DNA of 64,000 bases from Xylophilus ampelinus (lineage in GTDB: Bacteria > Pseudomonadota > Gammaproteobacteria > Burkholderiales > Burkholderiaceae_C), in contig NZ_CABFMN010000139.1 of assembly GCF_901875635.1 (NCBI RefSeq), positions 69,278 to 133,277 on the forward strand. The letters are read 5' to 3'. Positions 33,119-41,906 of the stretch are shown in pieces. The stretch's first letter is position 1; each line of letters begins with the position of its first letter. The translations under genes were made by a program, and so were the position numbers. Below the pieces are notes generated by a model. The model did no database searches and was not told where the DNA came from. It saw only the letters and a program-made list of their open reading frames with translations.

Positions 33119-34315
33119 TCAGTACGACTTGGGCAGGCCGAGCACGTGCTCGCCGATGTAGTTCATCAGCATCTCGTTGTTGATGGGCGCGATCTCGAGC
33201 AGGCGCGTCATCGGCCACAGCGTCACCACGTCGTAGTCGCGGTCGAAGCCGTAGCCCCCGTGCACCTGCAGCGTGGCCTCGATGGCCGCCACCGCGGCGC
33301 GCGAGGCCAGCAGCTTGGCCATGTTGGCCTGCGCGCCGGCGTCCTCGCCGTTGTCGAAGCGGTCGGCGGCGTCGTAGGTCATCAGCCGCGCGGCTTCGAG
33401 TTCGGCCTTGGCCAGGGCCATGCGGTGCTGCAGCGACTGGTAGCTGCCGATGGGCTTGCCGAAGGGCTTGCGGTCCTTCGAGTACGCCACCGCCTTGCTG
33501 AGCGCGTAGTCCCCCAGGCCAAGCGCCGCGCCGGCGGCCAGCAGCCGCTCCGAGTTCAGGCCCTCGAACATCAGCTTGGCTCCCTTGCCGGGCTCGCCGA
33601 TCACCGCGTCGGCGGGCAGCTGCACGTTGTCGAAGAACACCATGTACTGGCGCTCGGCGGTCTCGACCTGGATGTTGAGCTGCTGCAGCTTGATGCCCGG
33701 CGTCTTCATGTCCAGCACGAACAGCGACATGCCGTCGGTGCGGTGCGCCACCTCGCCGACCTTGGAGGTGCGCGCCACCACCTGCATGTAGTCGGCATCG
33801 CGCGCGCCGGAGATGAAGACCTTCTGGCCGTTGAGCGTCCAGCCGCCGTCGGCGTTGCGGGTGGCCAGCGTGGACATGGCGAAGCTGTTGGTGCCGGCGT
33901 TGGGCTCGGTGATGGCGAAGCACATCTTCTTCTCGCCGGTGCAGGTGGGCGTCACGTACCGGGCGATCTGCTCCTGGGTGCCGTGGCGCACGATCGGCAC
34001 CCGCGCCAGGCCGGTGACGACGAGGAACAGCGTCGGCACGCCGGCCAGCGCCAGCGCCTCATTGAGCGCGGTGATTTCGAGCACGCCGCCGCCGGAGCCG
34101 CCGTGCTCCTCCGGGATCGACAGCCCGAGAAGACCGAACTTGCCCAGCTCGCGCCACAGCTCGTCGGGGAAGCGGTCTTCCTTGATGCACTGCAGGATGT
34201 AGCTGCGAGGGTATTGCTTGGTGACGCCGCGCGCGGCCTCCTGAATGTCGCGGATGCGCGACTGGATGATCGAGGAGGCGGTGGTGCGGCCGGTCGGCGT
34301 GGTCGGGGCGTTCAT
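33119..34315 (-). CDS. Acyl-CoA dehydrogenase 7 (C-terminal GLPKSY subgroup)
   Basis: ACAD of 398 residues with CFAITEPNAGTNSFAMST, VFISGARDAD, RKPFGKPIGSYQSLQHRMA and QVHGGYGFDRDYDV. The tail APINNEMLMNYIGEHVLGLP then KSY replaces the usual catalytic Tyr-Glu-Gly-Thr, as in ACADs 2, 5 and 11. A Glu in LNSERLL could serve as base. It has an N-terminal extension of about 25 residues rich in Thr and Arg. It lies 38 nt after the AtuA-like gene and is probably functionally linked to it. Confidence 0.9.
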   Translation of the reverse strand: MNAPTTPTGRTTASSIIQSRIRDIQEAARGVTKQYPRSYILQCIKEDRFPDELWRELGKFGLLGLSIPEEHGGSGGGVLEITALNEALALAGVPTLFLVVTGLARVPIVRHGTQEQIARYVTPTCTGEKKMCFAITEPNAGTNSFAMSTLATRNADGGWTLNGQKVFISGARDADYMQVVARTSKVGEVAHRTDGMSLFVLDMKTPGIKLQQLNIQVETAERQYMVFFDNVQLPADAVIGEPGKGAKLMFEGLNSERLLAAGAALGLGDYALSKAVAYSKDRKPFGKPIGSYQSLQHRMALAKAELEAARLMTYDAADRFDNGEDAGAQANMAKLLASRAAVAAIEATLQVHGGYGFDRDYDVVTLWPMTRLLEIAPINNEMLMNYIGEHVLGLPKSY

Positions 34316-34353
34316 GGATCACTCCTTGGGGTTTCGGGGCAGGGCGGGTGGGG

Positions 34354-36135
34354 TCAGAGAGCAAGTTCGGCGGGGATCTCCACCGGATGGTCGAGCAGCA
34401 TCTGCGCATAGGCCTTGCCCTGCGGATCCATGCGCACCGAGGCGATGCCGCCGCCGCCCAGTGCTTCCTGCAGCGTGAAGTTGAGCGCATGCGTGCCCGG
34501 CAGATCGTAGCGGCGCACCTCGCCGTGCACGAGGTGCGCGAACCAGCGCGCCACTGCCTGCTCGGTGATGGCGGCACGGATGAAGGGCAGGTATTCGGGC
34601 TTGCGGGCGATGATGCCGATGTTGGCGGCGTCGCCCTTGTCGCCGCTGCGGCCCCAGGCCAGCTGCACCAGCGGCACGCTGCGTGCGCCGCGGGCGAAGG
34701 CATCGGCGGCGGGCAGCGGGCCATCCACCGCCCGCAGCGCCGCGGCGTCGAAGGGCACCCCGGCCAGCGCGGGCGCGGCGACCTTCTGCGCACCCATGTC
34801 GATGCTCACCGCGAGCTTCGCTTTCGGCACGAGGCAGGAGAAGAGCCGCACCACGGGCTGCACCTTCGGCCGCCCGCCGGTGAAGCCGGTGATCGCCGGC
34901 GCGGACATCAGCGCCATCGGCGCGACCTCGCGCGAGAACAGCTCGAGCGCGTCTTTCAACGGGTGGCGCACGCCCACCTTGAGCATCACCTCGCGCGCGG
35001 ACACTCGGCCATGAGGGCCGTAGGTATCCTCGGCGCCGATGGCTTCGACGCAGGCCTCGGTGAAGTCGGGCCAGCCACGCTCGGCGAACTTGCGCCGCAT
35101 GCGCGCCAGCATCGAAGCGCCGACACGGCGCGCCTTGGCGCCGGCGTCGATGCCGCCGATCATGAAAAGGCTCATCGCGCGGAAGCCGTCGGCACAGGTG
35201 ACGCTCACCTTCGCCTGGTCGGTGGGCGGCAGCCCGCGCGCGCCGCGCACTTCCACGCGGTCGGGCCCCACCTGCGTGAGCGTGACGTCGGTGAAGTCGC
35301 ACACCACGTCGGGCAGGATGTAGGCGCGCGGGTCGCCGATCTCGTAGAGCATCTGCTCGCCCACGGTGGAGGGGCACACCAGCCCGCCGGTGCCCGGCGG
35401 CTTGGTGATGACGAAGCCGCCTTCGGCGCTGCACTCGGCGATCGGGAAGCCCATGTCGTCCCAGCCGGGCACGCTGGCCCAATCGGTGTAGTTGCCGCCG
35501 GTGGCCTGCGTGCCGCATTCGATCAGGTGGCCGGCGAGGCTGCCTTGCGCCAGCTTGTCCAGGTCGTCGGCGGTCCAACCGAAGCGCGCGATCAGCGGAG
35601 CCAGCGTCACCGCGCTGTCCACGCAGCGTCCGGTGACCACGATGTCGGCGCCCGCGGACAGCGCTGCGGCGATGGGGAAGGCGCCCAGGTAGGCGTTGGC
35701 GCTCATGACCTTGGCGGGGAAAGTTGCGCCGGAGAACATCTCCTTCGTGCCGGCCGCGCGCAGCGCCTCGACTTGCGGCATCAGGTCGTCGCCGAGGACG
35801 GCGGCGATCTTCAGGTCCACGCCCTCGGCCGCGGCCGCAGCGACGAGCGCATCGCGGCAGGCCGACGGGTTCACCCCGCCGGCATTGGCCACCACCTGGA
35901 TGCCGCGCGCCTTCAACTGCTTCATCAGGGGCTTCATGGTGGCGACGAAGTCCGGCGCGTAGCCCTGCGCCGGATCTTTCGCACGGGCGCGGATCAGCAG
36001 AGACATCGTGATCTCGGCCAGGTAGTCGAAGACCAGCACGTCAATGTCGCCGTGCTCGACCAGTTGTGCAGCGGAAAACTCGGTGTCGCCCCAGAAGCCG
36101 GAGGCGCAGCCGATGCGCAGGGTGTCCTTGCTCAT
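34354..36135 (-). CDS. Acyclic terpene utilization AtuA-family protein
   Basis: Protein of 593 residues made of the AtuA/DUF1446 domain (IGCASGFWGDTEFSAAQLVE at the start, VVANAGGVNPSACRDAL, VTGRCVDSAVTLAPLI) plus a C-terminal AtuA-type domain from about residue 480 (QLAWGRSGDKGDAANIG). AtuA is needed for citronellol/geraniol use in Pseudomonas, but its biochemical reaction is not established. The operon also encodes a two-subunit acyl-CoA carboxylase, as the atu cluster does, which suggests branched or terpenoid acyl-CoAs. AAAGGA lies nine bases upstream of the ATG at 36135. Confidence 0.87.
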   Translation of the reverse strand: MSKDTLRIGCASGFWGDTEFSAAQLVEHGDIDVLVFDYLAEITMSLLIRARAKDPAQGYAPDFVATMKPLMKQLKARGIQVVANAGGVNPSACRDALVAAAAAEGVDLKIAAVLGDDLMPQVEALRAAGTKEMFSGATFPAKVMSANAYLGAFPIAAALSAGADIVVTGRCVDSAVTLAPLIARFGWTADDLDKLAQGSLAGHLIECGTQATGGNYTDWASVPGWDDMGFPIAECSAEGGFVITKPPGTGGLVCPSTVGEQMLYEIGDPRAYILPDVVCDFTDVTLTQVGPDRVEVRGARGLPPTDQAKVSVTCADGFRAMSLFMIGGIDAGAKARRVGASMLARMRRKFAERGWPDFTEACVEAIGAEDTYGPHGRVSAREVMLKVGVRHPLKDALELFSREVAPMALMSAPAITGFTGGRPKVQPVVRLFSCLVPKAKLAVSIDMGAQKVAAPALAGVPFDAAALRAVDGPLPAADAFARGARSVPLVQLAWGRSGDKGDAANIGIIARKPEYLPFIRAAITEQAVARWFAHLVHGEVRRYDLPGTHALNFTLQEALGGGGIASVRMDPQGKAYAQMLLDHPVEIPAELAL

Positions 36136-36184
36136 GCCGATAGGTCCTTTCGCGAGCGGTTGTTGGAGGGCGTGCGCAGCCGTT

Positions 36185-36676
36185 TCAGCGGCCGGCGCCG
36201 TCCGGTTGCGGCCACATGACGCGCCAGATGCCCTTGGCGGTGGCGCAGACGCGACCCTGGCCGTCGCGCAGCTCGCCTTCGGCAAAGGCCACGCTGCGCC
36301 CCGAGCGCACCACCCGGCCATGGGCTTCGAAGCGCGGGCCGGTGGCGGCATCGACGTAGGTGATGTCGAGGTTGATGGTCGACTGGCGCAGTTCGTGTGG
36401 CGCGATGCTGCGCATCTCGGGCCGTGCCAGGTTGGCCGAGGCGATGGCGCAGCCGAGCGCGGCGTCGAACATGTAGGCGATGACGCCGCCGTTGATCACG
36501 TCGGCCGAGCCGCCGCCGCCGCGCTGCATCACGGTGGGCTTGCGCAGGTGCACGACGGCACGCCCCACGCCGGCGAGTTCCAGCTCCAGGCCCTGCGCGC
36601 TGAGGAAGGTGTTGCTGCCCCAGCGCTGCCAGAAGGCGTCGACGACGGCGGGGGGAAGGGGGGGCTGATCGGTCAA
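36185..36676 (-). CDS. PaaI-family hotdog-fold acyl-CoA thioesterase
   Basis: Hotdog thioesterase of 163 residues that would release CoA from stalled acyl-CoA intermediates. The family motif region is VINGGVIAYMFDAALGCAI, with the catalytic acid in the following helix and NLDITYVDAATGPRFEAHG in the central strands. The TTG at 36676 is chosen because AGGAA lies upstream at normal spacing. The only in-frame ATG further up (36751) would overlap the previous gene by about 40 nt and adds no family sequence. It lies 34 nt after the Nudix-MBL gene. Confidence 0.8.
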   Translation of the reverse strand: MTDQPPLPPAVVDAFWQRWGSNTFLSAQGLELELAGVGRAVVHLRKPTVMQRGGGGSADVINGGVIAYMFDAALGCAIASANLARPEMRSIAPHELRQSTINLDITYVDAATGPRFEAHGRVVRSGRSVAFAEGELRDGQGRVCATAKGIWRVMWPQPDGAGR

Positions 36677-36710
36677 GGTCGGGTTCCTGTTGCAGAGAGT
36701 GACTTGGACG

Positions 36711-38360
36711 TCAAGGGCGCGCGAGTCCGAGCGCCTCGATGCGCTCGACATGCGCGATCAGCGAGCGCTTGGCCACCGGCCAGAGCTGCCTGGGCGTGTC
36801 GGCATAGGCGATCGGAACCCAGTCTTCCGGGTCACCGTCGGGACGCTGGCGCATCGCGGCGAGCACCTTCGCCTCGCGCGCCAGCCGGTGCGCCTTCAGC
36901 CACGCGATGGCCTGCGGCGCCGAGCCGACGACGTGGCCGTGCGCCGGCAGGATGAAGCGGATGTCGTGCTGCGCGCATTCGCGCAGCAGCCGGTCGAGCG
37001 AGTCGATGTAGGCGGCCATGTTGCCGTCGGGCGGGTCGATCACCGTCGTGCTGCCGTTGAGCACGTGGTCGCCGGAGAACAGCAGCCCATCCTCCTCGAG
37101 CACCAGGCACACGTGGTTGGCGGCATGGCCGGGCGTGTGCGCCGCGCGCAGCGTGACGCGTTGCTCCGGGGCGTCGAGCACGACGCGTTCACCATCGGCG
37201 AGCACGCGGTCGGGCGTGAATTCGGAATGCGCACGCGCCGTGGCCTCCGACGGCAGGCCGAGGATCGGCGGGCGGTGCCCGGTAGCGGCTTCGCACGCCT
37301 GCGCCAGCGGCCGCGCGGCGGGCGAATGGTCGGGGTGCGAGTGCGTGCAGACGATGGTCTGCACCTTGCCGCCGGTGAATTCGAGCAGGCGTGTGACGTG
37401 GGCGTCGTCCGGGGGCCCGGGGTCGATGACAATGAAGCCTGCCGCCGCGCTGCCCAGGATGTACGCATTCGTCCCCGGCCCCGTCATCACGCCCGGGTTG
37501 GGCGCGGTGAAGCGCCACAGGTGCCGCAGCAGCTGCACCGGACGTTCGCTCTGCCAGTCGAGTACATGCAGCAGTTGCCCGTCGGGGCAGACGAGTTCGA
37601 GCTCGCCGAACGGCAGGTCGCTCTCCATGTAGCGCTGCGGCTTGCCGCCGACGAGCGCACCGCGCGGGCACGACTCCCAGTGCGGCCGGTTGCTGGCGCA
37701 GGCGGCCAGCGCGGCGTCGACGCTGGCAAAGCCCGCCAGCCAGCGCAGCGTGCGCAGGGTCGGGAAGATCATCGGCAGCGTGCCCGCCTCGTGGTGCGCC
37801 AGCGCGTCAGTGGCGCGCAGCCACACCGGCTCGAACTGCTCGCTGTCGTCGGCCACCGGCGTCTGGGCTTCGGGCATGCGGCCGATCAGGAACAGCGTGT
37901 CGAAGCGGCGCGGCTGCACGTCGCGGTCGGTGGTCCAGCGCACGGCGACGCGCAGCGCGTCGGCGGCCAGGCGCAGGCCGCGTGTGCGCAGCTGCGGGTA
38001 CAGCGGCTCCCGGCGCTCCAGCGTGGCCAGATCCTGCGCGGTCAGCGGGCGGCCATCCGCGTCGTGCGCATGCAGCACGCCGAGTTCCTCGAAGCTCTCG
38101 CGGAGCGCGGCCATCGCGGCGGGCAGGTGGGGCAGCGCGGCTGCGGCCGCGCCTGCGAGGTCGGCCACCGCCGCATCGGCATCGTCGACGCGGCCACCCG
38201 GGAACACGAACACGCCGGGCAGGAAGCTGGCGCTCGGCGAGCGCCGCGTCAGCAGTACTTCGGGGCCGGAGGCCGTGTCGCGCAGCCACATCAGCGTGGC
38301 TGCCGGCCGCGGCGCGACGGGCGTGCGCGGTGGATGGAGCTGGGTGGCGGCGCGGACCAT
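36711..38360 (-). CDS. Fused Nudix hydrolase - metallo-beta-lactamase (LACTB2-like) protein
   Basis: Two-domain hydrolase of 549 residues. Residues 1 to about 230 are a Nudix domain of the NUDT19 type: LPGVFVFPGGRVDD, then a long insertion, then RESFEELGVL as the end of the Nudix box. NUDT19 enzymes act on CoA. Residues about 270-549 are an MBL fold with the HSHPDH zinc motif, later His in HTPGHA, FSGDHVL and PAHGHV, resembling LACTB2. Together it may hydrolyse CoA esters or clean up CoA derivatives. It lies between the VWA gene (13 nt) and the thioesterase gene (34 nt). Confidence 0.85.
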   Translation of the reverse strand: MVRAATQLHPPRTPVAPRPAATLMWLRDTASGPEVLLTRRSPSASFLPGVFVFPGGRVDDADAAVADLAGAAAAALPHLPAAMAALRESFEELGVLHAHDADGRPLTAQDLATLERREPLYPQLRTRGLRLAADALRVAVRWTTDRDVQPRRFDTLFLIGRMPEAQTPVADDSEQFEPVWLRATDALAHHEAGTLPMIFPTLRTLRWLAGFASVDAALAACASNRPHWESCPRGALVGGKPQRYMESDLPFGELELVCPDGQLLHVLDWQSERPVQLLRHLWRFTAPNPGVMTGPGTNAYILGSAAAGFIVIDPGPPDDAHVTRLLEFTGGKVQTIVCTHSHPDHSPAARPLAQACEAATGHRPPILGLPSEATARAHSEFTPDRVLADGERVVLDAPEQRVTLRAAHTPGHAANHVCLVLEEDGLLFSGDHVLNGSTTVIDPPDGNMAAYIDSLDRLLRECAQHDIRFILPAHGHVVGSAPQAIAWLKAHRLAREAKVLAAMRQRPDGDPEDWVPIAYADTPRQLWPVAKRSLIAHVERIEALGLARP

Positions 38361-38373
38361 GACTCAACGGCCT

Positions 38374-39780
38374 TCAGGCGCTCGCGCTGTTCGAACGAAG
38401 CAGCTCGTCGAGAGTGCGCTCCAGGTGCCGCAGCGAGTTGCACTCGCGCGCGATGTGGCAGTAGGGCGCGTAGCGCTTCATCTCCGAATCGCCCAGGCCC
38501 CAGAACGAGCGCGGCTCGGGATTGAGCCAGATGACGCGCCGCGCGCGGCCATGCAGCGTCTTCATGATCTCGCTGCGCGGATGGCCGCGGTTGTTGCGCG
38601 CATCGCCGAGCACGAGCACGGTCGTGCGGTGATCGATGCGGTGCATCAGCTGCGCGTCCAGGTCGAGCAGCATCTGGCCGTAGTCGGTGCCCGAGCCGCC
38701 CACGGCCTGCATGACCCTGTCCACGGCCTGCTCCACCGACAGCGACTCGAACGTGGCGCTGACGTCGACCAGGTGGTTCGTGAACGCGTAGGACTGCACG
38801 TCCGACAGCAACTCGTCCAGGCTGTACAGGAACAGCAGAAGGAAGCGCGCGTACTGGCGCACCGAACCGCTCACGTCGCAGATGGCCACCACCTTGGGTC
38901 GCTCGACGCGCGTGCTGCGCCAGTGGGTCTCGAACATCACGCCGCCATAGGCCGCATTGGCGCGCATGGTGCGGCGGAAGTCGAGCTGGCCGCGCTGCTC
39001 GCGGCGCTTGCGCCGGGCGTGGCGCTCCGCCAGCCGACGCGCGATCTTGCGCACGATCTCGTGCATCCGCGCGAAGTCGCGGCGATCGATGGTGGACAGC
39101 TTCTGCGACTGCAGGAATTCGTCGTGCAGCTCGCGGGTGGCCGCGGTGCCGTACATCGCGAGCTTGCGCTCGACGAAGTTGCGCACCTCGTTGAAGAGCC
39201 GCTTGCGCGCCAGCTCCAGGTCGGCGTGGCGCTGGGGAGCCAGCGTCTGGCGGCGCGCCTCGCTGATCTCGCGGTCCAGCAGCTCCAGCCCCATGGCCTG
39301 CTGGATCTTCTGCGTGTAGTGGCCCTTCTGGGTGAAGAACCAGATGTCGGTCAGGCCGACCTCGCGCGCCGCCTGCTGCATGCGGCGCGACAGTGCCGCC
39401 GAGTCGCCCGACATCAGCAGCTGGGACAAGGCCTGCCCGGCGCTGCCGTGGCAGCCGCCGGGGCCACCGCTGCCCTGGCCACTGCTTTCGCGTGTCGGCG
39501 TCTGCGTCTGCGGCTGCGAGGCGTCGACGGCCGGCGGGCCAGCCGATGCGGCGGTGGTGCCGAAGGAATCGAAGTGGAAGAAGCGATCGAAGGTCTCGTC
39601 GAAGATGGCGCGGTCGGGCAGCGTCTTGGCCAGCGTCGCGCCCAGCGCCGACTTGAGCAGCTCGCGCTCGCCCCAGCCCACCAGCGCGGTGGCGCGCGCT
39701 GCGTCGATCTGCGCGTTCAGGCTCACGTCGAGGTCGCTGCCGCGCAGCGCCTTGAAGAAGTCCTCAAGCGTGGCTTGCAT
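38374..39780 (-). CDS. VWA-domain protein, CoxE-like
   Basis: Protein of 468 residues with a C-terminal von Willebrand A domain. The MIDAS motif DVSGS lies near residue 302 and the later Thr in GGSGTDYG. The N-terminal half is helical and basic. It overlaps the MoxR-type ATPase gene by 17 nt. MoxR-VWA pairs are chaperone-like systems that insert cofactors or remodel enzymes (CoxD-CoxE of CO dehydrogenase, CbbQ-CbbO of Rubisco). The target here is unknown; within this operon an ACAD, the carboxylase or FadJ are candidates. Confidence 0.85.
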   Translation of the reverse strand: MQATLEDFFKALRGSDLDVSLNAQIDAARATALVGWGERELLKSALGATLAKTLPDRAIFDETFDRFFHFDSFGTTAASAGPPAVDASQPQTQTPTRESSGQGSGGPGGCHGSAGQALSQLLMSGDSAALSRRMQQAAREVGLTDIWFFTQKGHYTQKIQQAMGLELLDREISEARRQTLAPQRHADLELARKRLFNEVRNFVERKLAMYGTAATRELHDEFLQSQKLSTIDRRDFARMHEIVRKIARRLAERHARRKRREQRGQLDFRRTMRANAAYGGVMFETHWRSTRVERPKVVAICDVSGSVRQYARFLLLFLYSLDELLSDVQSYAFTNHLVDVSATFESLSVEQAVDRVMQAVGGSGTDYGQMLLDLDAQLMHRIDHRTTVLVLGDARNNRGHPRSEIMKTLHGRARRVIWLNPEPRSFWGLGDSEMKRYAPYCHIARECNSLRHLERTLDELLRSNSASA

Positions 39781-40732
39781 GAGGGAACTCCGCGTTCTTG
39801 CGCGCCTTGTCCATCAAGGTGGGCAACTGTTCGGCGGCGGTGGCAATGTCCTGCTCGAACTTCAGGAACACGTTGAGCGTGTCGCGCACCAGGTCCAGGC
39901 TCAGGTGCTCGGAGTTCAGCAGCAGCAGCGTCCTGGCCCAGTCGATCGTCTCGCTGACCGAGGGCTGCTTCTTCAGCTCCAGCTCGCGCACCGCCTGCAC
40001 GAAGGCGACGAGATCGCGGTTGAGCTTGCTGCTCAGCCCCGGCACCCGCCGCTCGAGGATGCGGCGCTCGATGGCGGCGTCGGGGAAGGGGATGTGCAGG
40101 TGCAGGCAGCGGCGCTTGAGCGCATCGCTCATCTCTCGCGTGTTGTTGCTGGTGAGGAAGACCAGCGGCTTGACCTTGGCCGCGATGGTGCCGAGCTCGG
40201 GCACCGAGACCTGGAAGTCCGACAGCACCTCGAGCAGGAAGGCCTCGAACTCGGGATCGGACTTGTCGACCTCGTCGATCAGCAGCACGCAGCCGCGCTC
40301 CTGGTGCAGCGCCTGGTACAGCGGCCGCGGCTCAAGGAAGTGCTCGGAGAAGAACAGGTCGTCGTGCGCGTGCAGCTTCTCGATCGAGGCCGCCAGCCCC
40401 ACTGCGCCCTGCATCAGCTCGGCCAGCTTGTCCTTCAGCAGCTGCGTGTACAGCAGTTGCTTGCCGTACTTCCATTCGTACAGCGCCTTCGATTCGTCCA
40501 GGCCCTCGTAGCACTGCATGCGAATCAGCGGCACGTCGAGGATGCCGGCCATGGTCTTGGCCAGCTCGGTCTTGCCGACCCCGGCCGGGCCTTCGACCAG
40601 CACGGGCTTCTCGAGGTTGAAGGCCAGGTAGACCGCAGTGGCGAGTTGCCGGCTGGCGATGTAGTCGGCGTCCGCCAGGCGAGACGAAACCACGTCCACG
40701 CTCGCGAAGTGGGTGTCATGCAGGGACTTCAT
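39764..40732 (-). CDS. MoxR-family AAA+ ATPase
   Basis: AAA+ ATPase of 322 residues with Walker A GPAGVGKTE, Walker B VLLIDEVDKSDPEFE, sensor 1 FLTSNNTREM and a C-terminal lid helix domain. It overlaps ACAD 8 upstream and the VWA gene downstream by 17 nt each, so the three are translationally linked. MoxR proteins act with VWA partners as enzyme-activating chaperones. Placement in the middle of a beta-oxidation operon suggests that one of its enzymes needs remodelling or reactivation. Confidence 0.9.
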   Translation of the reverse strand: MKSLHDTHFASVDVVSSRLADADYIASRQLATAVYLAFNLEKPVLVEGPAGVGKTELAKTMAGILDVPLIRMQCYEGLDESKALYEWKYGKQLLYTQLLKDKLAELMQGAVGLAASIEKLHAHDDLFFSEHFLEPRPLYQALHQERGCVLLIDEVDKSDPEFEAFLLEVLSDFQVSVPELGTIAAKVKPLVFLTSNNTREMSDALKRRCLHLHIPFPDAAIERRILERRVPGLSSKLNRDLVAFVQAVRELELKKQPSVSETIDWARTLLLLNSEHLSLDLVRDTLNVFLKFEQDIATAAEQLPTLMDKARKNAEFPHASHA

Positions 40733-41906
40733 CGGACTCCTCTGTGAGCAGCATGCGTTGGCCGGCTTCGAGCTGGCGCGTCTCGCCGACGCTGCGGGCG
40801 ATGCCCAGCACGCAACGGATGTCGCGGCTCAGAGACGCGATGGCGTCGCCCAGATCGTCGAGCGTTGCGGCGAGAGATTCGAACTCGGCCTGCCAGCGTT
40901 CCAGCAGGCGCCGGCTGCCGGCGTTGAACTGCGCCAGGCCTGTGCCCGGGCCTTCGGCTTCGAGGCGGCGGGCCGCCTGGTCGGCCACCGCCTGCAGGGC
41001 ATCGAGCTCGAGCCGCAACGCGCCCAGCCGGCGCAGCAGTGCCGGCGCGGGCTGGGTCGGGCGCAACCAGCGCGCCAGTGCGTCAAGCTCGGCGCGCATC
41101 GCGCCGACCACCGCGCTCGTGAGCAGCGCGTCCTCGACCACGCGCACGGGCCTGGCGATGCGGTCGAAGGCGGTGCCACCCGGGCCGAGCCGGGAGCCGG
41201 CGGGCACGGCGCAGGCTTCGAATTGCAGGCCGGCGTGCTGCAAGGGCGCCAGCACCGCGGCAGCGGGTGCGCTGATCGGGCCAGAGCCGGCGCCAGCCGA
41301 AGGCTGAAGCGCAAGGCCCGGCGTGCCGGCTTCGACCAAGAAGGCGTCGAAGGCCTTGCGCAGGCCGTCATCCGCCGTGACCGCCAGCACCACGAAGACA
41401 TCGGCCGCCGGGCCATTGCTGACGTGCGACTTGCTGCCGTCGAGCAGCCAGCGCTCGCCCTGCGCGTCCTGTTCTCGGCGGGCGCTGCAGCGCAGGCGTT
41501 TCGGGTGCGCGCCGGCGTCGGGCTCGGAGACGGCCAGGCCCACGATGGCCTGGCCGGCGGCCATGCGCCGCAGCAGTGCGCGCACCCGTTCCGATTCGAT
41601 CCCCGCGCCGCCGATGACGCAGCGCCCCAGCATCTCGTTGAGCATCCAGCCGAGCGTGAGGCCGAGGCTGCCGGTCTCGCGCGCCATGCCGCCGGCAAGC
41701 CGGGCGATGGTGGGCCAGTCGGCACGTGGGCCGCGCCCGTCGAGATCGAACGACAGGCCCAGCAGGCCCTGCTCACCCAGGTGGCGCCACCAGGTGCGCG
41801 GAAAGCCGGCTTCGCGCGCCACCGCGGGCGCACCACGCAACGCCTGGCGCAGCGCCCGCACCAGGCCCTCGGCCGGCGGGAGCTCGGCAGCTGGCGAGGT
41901 CTTCAT
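40716..41906 (-). CDS. Divergent acyl-CoA dehydrogenase homologue (ACAD 8), catalytic domain degenerate
   Basis: Protein of 396 residues. The N-terminal and middle domains are recognisable (LAVSEPDAGAHPKRL, SKSHVSNGPAADVFVVLAV). The C-terminal domain lacks the RxxFGxxIxxxQ motif and has no base at either known position; instead it is rich in Arg and Leu heptads. The codons show no frameshift or stop, so it is probably a maintained non-enzymatic subunit or a very divergent enzyme. Its ATG overlaps the ACAD 9 stop (ATGA), suggesting a heteromer with ACAD 9, and its 3' end overlaps moxR. Confidence 0.75.
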   Translation of the reverse strand: MKTSPAAELPPAEGLVRALRQALRGAPAVAREAGFPRTWWRHLGEQGLLGLSFDLDGRGPRADWPTIARLAGGMARETGSLGLTLGWMLNEMLGRCVIGGAGIESERVRALLRRMAAGQAIVGLAVSEPDAGAHPKRLRCSARREQDAQGERWLLDGSKSHVSNGPAADVFVVLAVTADDGLRKAFDAFLVEAGTPGLALQPSAGAGSGPISAPAAAVLAPLQHAGLQFEACAVPAGSRLGPGGTAFDRIARPVRVVEDALLTSAVVGAMRAELDALARWLRPTQPAPALLRRLGALRLELDALQAVADQAARRLEAEGPGTGLAQFNAGSRRLLERWQAEFESLAATLDDLGDAIASLSRDIRCVLGIARSVGETRQLEAGQRMLLTEESDEVPA

